Shown here piece after piece: positions 7,077 to 10,179 of a DNA stretch of 10,179 nt; position 1 is the first letter of the stretch; every line of letters begins with the position of its first letter. The stretch covers positions 1-10,179 of the forward strand of contig JAUYMQ010000358.1 of the NCBI GenBank assembly GCA_030698575.1. The letters are read 5' to 3'. The position numbers and the translations under genes were made by a program. This DNA comes from Deltaproteobacteria bacterium. GTDB taxonomy: Bacteria; JAUYMQ01. Below the pieces are notes generated by a model, which saw only the letters and a list, made by a program, of their open reading frames with translations, did not search any database and was not told the DNA's origin.

Positions 7077-7573
7077 CCGCAGGGCGCCTCGAAGACCAGC
7101 GGCAGATCCGTGACCGGCGAGCCCGGAAGCGGGACGAGGCGAACCCGCACGGGGCCGACGATCGCCGCGGGATCGAGACCGATCTCCCGCAACAGGGGCG
7201 CCTTGCCGCACAGGGCATGCCGGGTGACGGCCCGGAAGAGCGGAGCGGTGCGGGGGTCGGAGGCGAGGACGGGGCCGTAAGCGAGTGCGGCACCGTAGAC
7301 GTTGCGGCGGTTGTAGGGCCCGCGCACGCCGGCGTAGAGAGCCGGTGTGAGGGCGACGCTGGCGATCGCGCCCGATGCATCCTCGTAGTCGATGAAGAAC
7401 TTCGTGGAAAAGGTTTCGAGCCCCTGAATGCTGGAGAATACTTTCGGGGCCGGCGAGGCGCCGGTCACGGCGCCGAGGGCCTTCAGGCGGGGCAGCTGCA
7501 GCATGTCGCCCGTCATCTGGAGGAGGCCAAGAACCAGGAGGAAAGCCGCCGCCGCGCCTGCCTTGCTCAGCAT
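7073..7573 (-). CDS. Unrecognised N-terminally anchored protein, 166 aa
   Basis: I do not recognise a family. Residues 1-20 are a hydrophobic segment after MLSK, so it is a signal peptide or single membrane anchor, with the rest probably outside the cytoplasm. The body contains VFSSIQGLETFSTKFFIDYEDASG (45-68), a notable RGPYNRRNVYGAALAYGP (84-101) and two cysteines (Cys121 in HALCGK and Cys165 near the end) that could form a disulfide. The cysteines could therefore be a client of the DCC domain encoded next, which is only an inference. The gene sits 4 nt after the hydroxylase frame and overlaps the HTTM-DCC start by 4 nt. The pairing of a small anchored protein with an HTTM protein recalls SdpA/SdpB of Bacillus, but no sequence similarity is claimed. 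The gene is real by coding pattern and packing. Confidence 0.8.
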   Translation of the reverse strand: MLSKAGAAAAFLLVLGLLQMTGDMLQLPRLKALGAVTGASPAPKVFSSIQGLETFSTKFFIDYEDASGAIASVALTPALYAGVRGPYNRRNVYGAALAYGPVLASDPRTAPLFRAVTRHALCGKAPLLREIGLDPAAIVGPVRVRLVPLPGSPVTDLPLVFEAPCG

Positions 7574-7577
7574 CGGT

Positions 7578-8312
7578 TCATTCCGCCCTGGCCGCCTTGA
7601 CCGCGTTCACGTCGACGCCCATCAGCATCTCCGCCAGGCGCTGCTCGCTCTCGCCAAAGCCGCAGCGGTCGGACCACTTCTTCGGGTTGTAGAGCGTCCC
7701 GAACATGAAATCCCAGAGCGGCAGGTCGGCGTAGTTGTAGTGATGGAGGCCCTCCTGGTGGTGCACGCAGTGGCTTTCCGGGCGCTGCACGATGAAGCCG
7801 AGCCAGTAAGGCGTTGAGACGTTCCAGTGGTAGAACAACTCGGCGATGCCGGTGAGCAGGACCGCGTAGGCCCCTGCCGCGGGGCCGACGCCGACGACGA
7901 AGTAGAGGATGGCGGCCGAGAGCAGGCTGTTGATGAAGATCTCGACGGGATGCTTGTAGAAGCTGGTGATGATTTCGATCCGGCGCGGGCTGTGGTGCAC
8001 CTGATGAATCCAGCGCTACAGAAAGCCCACCCGGTGCCGCAGCCGGTGCCACCAGTAGTAGATGAAGGTAATCGCCAGGTAGCCGGCCACCGCGCCTCCA
8101 GTGACCCCGAGCACGTCGGCCGAAAACAGACGGTGGCGCGCCATCCAGGGCTCCCAGAGCACGCCCGCGGCGAGCACGATTCCGACCTGGCATCCGTTCA
8201 GGAGCGTGGCGCGGACCCACCAGCCGGCAACCACCGGCCAGCGCCGCCCGGGGCGCGCAAGCTCGACGGCGAGCATCACGACTGCGAATGAGAGCGCGGC
8301 GATGAGTATCAT
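7578..8312 (-). pseudogene. Fatty-acid hydroxylase/sterol desaturase, split by in-frame TAG
   Basis: One continuous frame of 244 sense codons plus an internal amber encodes a di-iron membrane hydroxylase of the fatty-acid hydroxylase superfamily. The three histidine clusters are all present: HRLRH (residues 89-93), HQVHH (103-107) and HCVHH (181-185) followed by GLHHYN. Codon 99, at 8018-8016, is TAG where relatives carry tryptophan (context GFL-stop-RWIHQVHHSP). One G-to-A change of TGG explains it. The break separates the first histidine cluster from the others, so neither half alone can build the active site. A GTG at 8000 could restart translation but would lose most of the second cluster. 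The ATG at 8312 has GGGGA upstream. The rest shows no frameshift or decay, so a very recent mutation, a sequencing error or suppression are all possible. Confidence 0.85.
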
Positions 8313-8447
8313 GGTGTTCCCCGCCGGCAGGGCCCCGCGCCCCGTCCCGGGCCCCGGTACCGCCGGAAGTGCAGGTTCCGTCGAGCCGGGTCGCGAGTCA
8401 AGATCTAACAAGCGATGGCACGGGAAGCGCGTGCTTGAAAACGCCGC

Positions 8448-8506
8448 AGGGGGATTGCTTCGCGCTGAACCTCGGGCCTCGCCTCGGGCCTCGCAATGCC
8501 ATGCGG
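8448..8506 (-). repeat. Dispersed palindromic repeat, copy 3 (inverted)
   Basis: On the plus strand this reads GGGGGATTGCTTCG ... CCTCGCAATGCCATGCGG, the reverse complement of the arms of copies 1 and 2 (CCGCATGTCATTGCGAG ... GAAGCAATCCCCC) with one change (T to G in GTCATT). Its centre is replaced by a GC-rich segment with an exact 12-nt duplication. It lies upstream of the minus-strand operon, whereas copies 1 and 2 lie downstream, so the operon is bracketed by inverted copies about 2.7 kb apart. Confidence 0.7.
8470..8493. repeat. 12-nt perfect tandem duplication inside repeat copy 3
   Basis: CCTCGGGCCTCG occurs twice back to back with no mismatch. Each unit itself contains CCTCG twice. 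It fills the centre of repeat copy 3 and is absent from the other copies, which suggests a slippage or duplication event in this copy. Confidence 0.8.
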
Positions 8507-8642
8507 CCCCTTTACACCCGCCGATGGGCGTGCAATAAAACAGCCTGTTCGGCCAGAATCGATCCACGCCAGTCAAATTCATCCTGCCAGCAGCGAAGTT
8601 CTGTACTAGATTGACCCCTGCGCCCCCGGCGTTCATTCGCGC

Positions 8643-8658
8643 CCCGGCCGGCGCCGGG
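8643..8658 (+). promoter_or_regulatory. GC-rich hairpin in the purH leader
   Basis: CCCGGC and GCCGGG pair perfectly around a 4-nt CGGC loop. An alternative hairpin uses GGCCGG (8646-8651) with CCGGCC (8661-8666), so the two structures exclude each other. They lie about 12-38 nt before the purH ribosome binding site. This could matter for leader folding, but GC-rich DNA forms such pairings often and no regulatory role is shown. Confidence 0.3.
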
Positions 8659-8677
8659 TTCCGGCCCCTGAAACACG

Positions 8678-8695
8678 AAAGGAGAGCCCCCCCCG
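8678..8695 (+). promoter_or_regulatory. purH ribosome binding site followed by C8 tract
   Basis: AAAGGAGAG is followed by eight consecutive C and one G before the ATG at 8696. The gap from GGAG to the start is 11 nt, longer than usual. It decides the start: the next in-frame ATG at 8708, where family homology begins, would lie 23 nt from GGAG. Length change in the C tract would alter the spacing. Confidence 0.7.
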
Positions 8696-10179
8696 ATGGC
8701 AGTCCGGATGACCGTCCGCCGAGCCATTCTCTCCGTTTCCGACAAGCGCGGGCTCGTCGAGTTCGCTCGGGGACTCGCCGGGCTGGGCGTTTCGCTCCTG
8801 GCGTCGGGCGGCACCGCCAAGGCCCTGAAGGACGCGGGGCTCTCGGTGCAGGAAATTTCCGACTACACGAACTCGCCCGAGATGCTTGATGGGCGGGTGA
8901 AGACCCTCCATCCGAAGATCCACGGCGGGCTACTTGGCCTGCGCGACAATCCCGATCACATGAGCGCCATGGCAGCGCACGGCATCGAGCCGATCGATCT
9001 CGTGGCTGTGAACCTCTATCCCTTCGAGCAGACCATCGCGCGGCCGGGTGTCTCTCTCGAGGACGCGATCGAGAACATCGACATCGGCGGCCCTTCGCTG
9101 CTCCGATCGGCGTCGAAGAACCACCGGAGCGTCGTTGTCCTCGTGGACCCCGGCGACTACCCGCGCGTTCTCGACGAGATGCGCCGGGGTGACGGCGAGG
9201 TCGGCGAAGCGACTCGCAGCGCGCTCGCCGCCAAGGCCTTCGCGCACACCTCCCGCTACGACGGCCTCATCGCCGGCTACCTCGGGCGCCTGGGTGCCGG
9301 CGCCGAAGACTCCCAATCCCCGTTTCCGGACAGTTTCACCGCCGGCCTTCCCAAGGCCGCCGATCTGCGTTACGGCGAGAACCCTCATCAGCGCGCCGCG
9401 CTCTACGGCGATTTCCTCCGGTTCGTGGAACCGCTGCACGGCAAGGAGCTTTCCTTCAACAACGTCGTCGACGCGAACGCCGCAGTTGAGCTGATCGCCG
9501 AGTTCAGCTCGCCGACCGTCGCCATCCTGAAGCACACGAACCCCTGTGGCGTGGGAAGCGGCTCGTCGCTCGTCGATGCCTGGCGGAAGGCCTTCGAGAC
9601 CGACACGCAGTCCCCCTTCGGCGGCATCATCGTCGTTAACCGCCCTCTCGATCTCGCCGCCGCGAAGGCGATGGACGAGGTGTTCACGGAACTCATCATC
9701 GCGCCGGAGTTCGAGGACGGCGTCCTCGAACTGCTCTTCAAGAAGAAAAACCGCCGCATCCTCCGGATGGGGGCGGGAATCGAGGAAAGCGCGGGCGGCG
9801 TGGCCGCGATGGATTGGAAGCGGGTGGCCGGCGGTGTCCTGGTGCAGGACCGCGACAGGGCGCGCGAGGAGCGCGACGGCTGGAAGGTTGTCTCGAAGCG
9901 CGCCCCGGCGGAGGAGGAGGCCGAGGCGATGCTGTTCGCCTGGCGCGTGGCCAAGCACGTGAAGTCGAACGCCATTGTCTACTCGAAGTCGGATCGGACA
10001 CTCGGGATCGGCGCCGGGCAGATGTCGCGCATTGATTCCGCCGAGATCGCCGTCTCGAAGGCCGCGAAGGCGGGCCTGTCGCTTCGCGGCTGCGCCGTTG
10101 CCAGTGACGCATTCTTCCCCTTTCGTGATTCCGTAGACACCATGGCGAAGGTCGGGGCCGCCTCTGTCATCCAGCCCGG
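8696..10179 (+). CDS. purH: Bifunctional AICAR transformylase / IMP cyclohydrolase, 3' truncated by window
   Basis: This cytoplasmic enzyme performs the last two steps of purine synthesis: formylation of AICAR with 10-formyl-tetrahydrofolate, then closure of FAICAR to IMP. The 494 complete residues read without interruption. The N-terminal MGS-like cyclohydrolase domain shows RRAILSVSDKRG (8-19), ASGGTAKAL (36-44), MLDGRVKTLHPKIHGGLL (63-80) and NLYPF (106-110). The transformylase domain has RYGENPHQRAALY (225-237), FNNVVDANAA (254-263), the catalytic KHTNPCG with Lys279-His280, FGGIIVVN (308-315), KSNAIVY (423-429) and DAFFPFRD (471-478). Typical bacterial PurH is somewhat over 510 residues, so only the last few dozen residues are missing at the window edge. 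It stands alone after a 383-nt gap, so it probably has its own promoter. Confidence 0.97.
   Translation, partial: MAVRMTVRRAILSVSDKRGLVEFARGLAGLGVSLLASGGTAKALKDAGLSVQEISDYTNSPEMLDGRVKTLHPKIHGGLLGLRDNPDHMSAMAAHGIEPIDLVAVNLYPFEQTIARPGVSLEDAIENIDIGGPSLLRSASKNHRSVVVLVDPGDYPRVLDEMRRGDGEVGEATRSALAAKAFAHTSRYDGLIAGYLGRLGAGAEDSQSPFPDSFTAGLPKAADLRYGENPHQRAALYGDFLRFVEPLHGKELSFNNVVDANAAVELIAEFSSPTVAILKHTNPCGVGSGSSLVDAWRKAFETDTQSPFGGIIVVNRPLDLAAAKAMDEVFTELIIAPEFEDGVLELLFKKKNRRILRMGAGIEESAGGVAAMDWKRVAGGVLVQDRDRAREERDGWKVVSKRAPAEEEAEAMLFAWRVAKHVKSNAIVYSKSDRTLGIGAGQMSRIDSAEIAVSKAAKAGLSLRGCAVASDAFFPFRDSVDTMAKVGAASVIQP

Larger units (their letters stand above)
8313..8695. other. 383-nt divergent intergenic region
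   Basis: This lies between the minus-strand hydroxylase operon and plus-strand purH. It contains repeat copy 3 (8448-8506) with its internal tandem duplication, a small inverted repeat AACAG-C-CTGTT (8539-8549), GC-rich hairpins near 8643-8666 and the purH ribosome binding site. TTGACC at 8611-8616 could be a -35 for purH, but the -10 placed 17 nt away is poor. TTGACT on the minus strand (8401-8396) could serve the other operon, again without a good -10. No coding frame is supported. Confidence 0.6.

Noticed and set aside
5565-7280. Long plus-strand open frame across the repeats and the HTTM-DCC gene
   Set aside because: It translates repeat DNA and the antisense of a gene with clear HTTM and DCC motifs; its charged low-complexity protein resembles no family.
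8016-8018. TAG recoding (for example pyrrolysine) as explanation of the split hydroxylase
   Set aside because: TAG ends alr, the first glycosyltransferase and the CapK gene at the expected lengths, so TAG is a normal stop here. The site fits a tryptophan codon with one base change.
8604-8616. Relic of a REP-associated transposase element (TAGATTGACCCC) echoed near 5822-5833 by a GGGGTCAAATC string
   Set aside because: The similarity is about ten bases, and the second occurrence is the coding end of the HTTM-DCC gene; no transposase remnant is visible.
8930-9958. Minus-strand open frame inside purH
   Set aside because: purH on the plus strand has all catalytic motifs over the same bases, so this is a shadow frame.

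Overview
The window is GC-rich bacterial chromosome with housekeeping genes (thiS, alr, purH) at its edges, a surface-glycan operon, and a small membrane-protein operon of unknown function. Gene overlaps, NTG starts with good Shine-Dalgarno sequences and third-position GC bias all fit a high-GC bacterium. Dispersed palindromic repeats built on GTCATTGCGAG...CGACGAAGCAA recall those of many uncultured deltaproteobacterial or Nitrospira-like genomes. That placement is from memory and weak. I see no tRNA, rRNA, CRISPR array, transposase or plasmid gene.

Layout. Positions 1-138 are non-coding apart from a short perfect palindrome. A minus-strand thiS (139-387) has a recognisable sigma70-type promoter and is divergent from a tight plus-strand operon (602-5563). 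That operon contains alanine racemase (alr), two GT4-type glycosyltransferases and a CapK/PaaK-like adenylate-forming enzyme. Its genes overlap or lie 2 nt apart, so they are probably translated together. The set suggests a cell-envelope glycan pathway with D-alanine supply attached.

After a repeat-rich convergent gap (5564-5819) comes a minus-strand operon read from 8312 to 5820. It encodes a fatty-acid hydroxylase/sterol-desaturase-family membrane protein split by an in-frame TAG, an unrecognised 166-residue N-terminally anchored protein, and a fusion of an HTTM (vitamin-K-carboxylase-like) membrane domain to a DCC (DUF393) thiol-disulfide domain. This trio is the most interesting part of the window. 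It looks like an oxidative membrane enzyme set, but its substrate cannot be told from sequence. Copies of the same palindromic repeat lie on both sides of it in opposite orientations.

A 383-nt divergent gap (8313-8695) holds one of those repeats. It is followed by purH (8696 to the window edge), which is intact as far as it goes but lacks its last few dozen residues.
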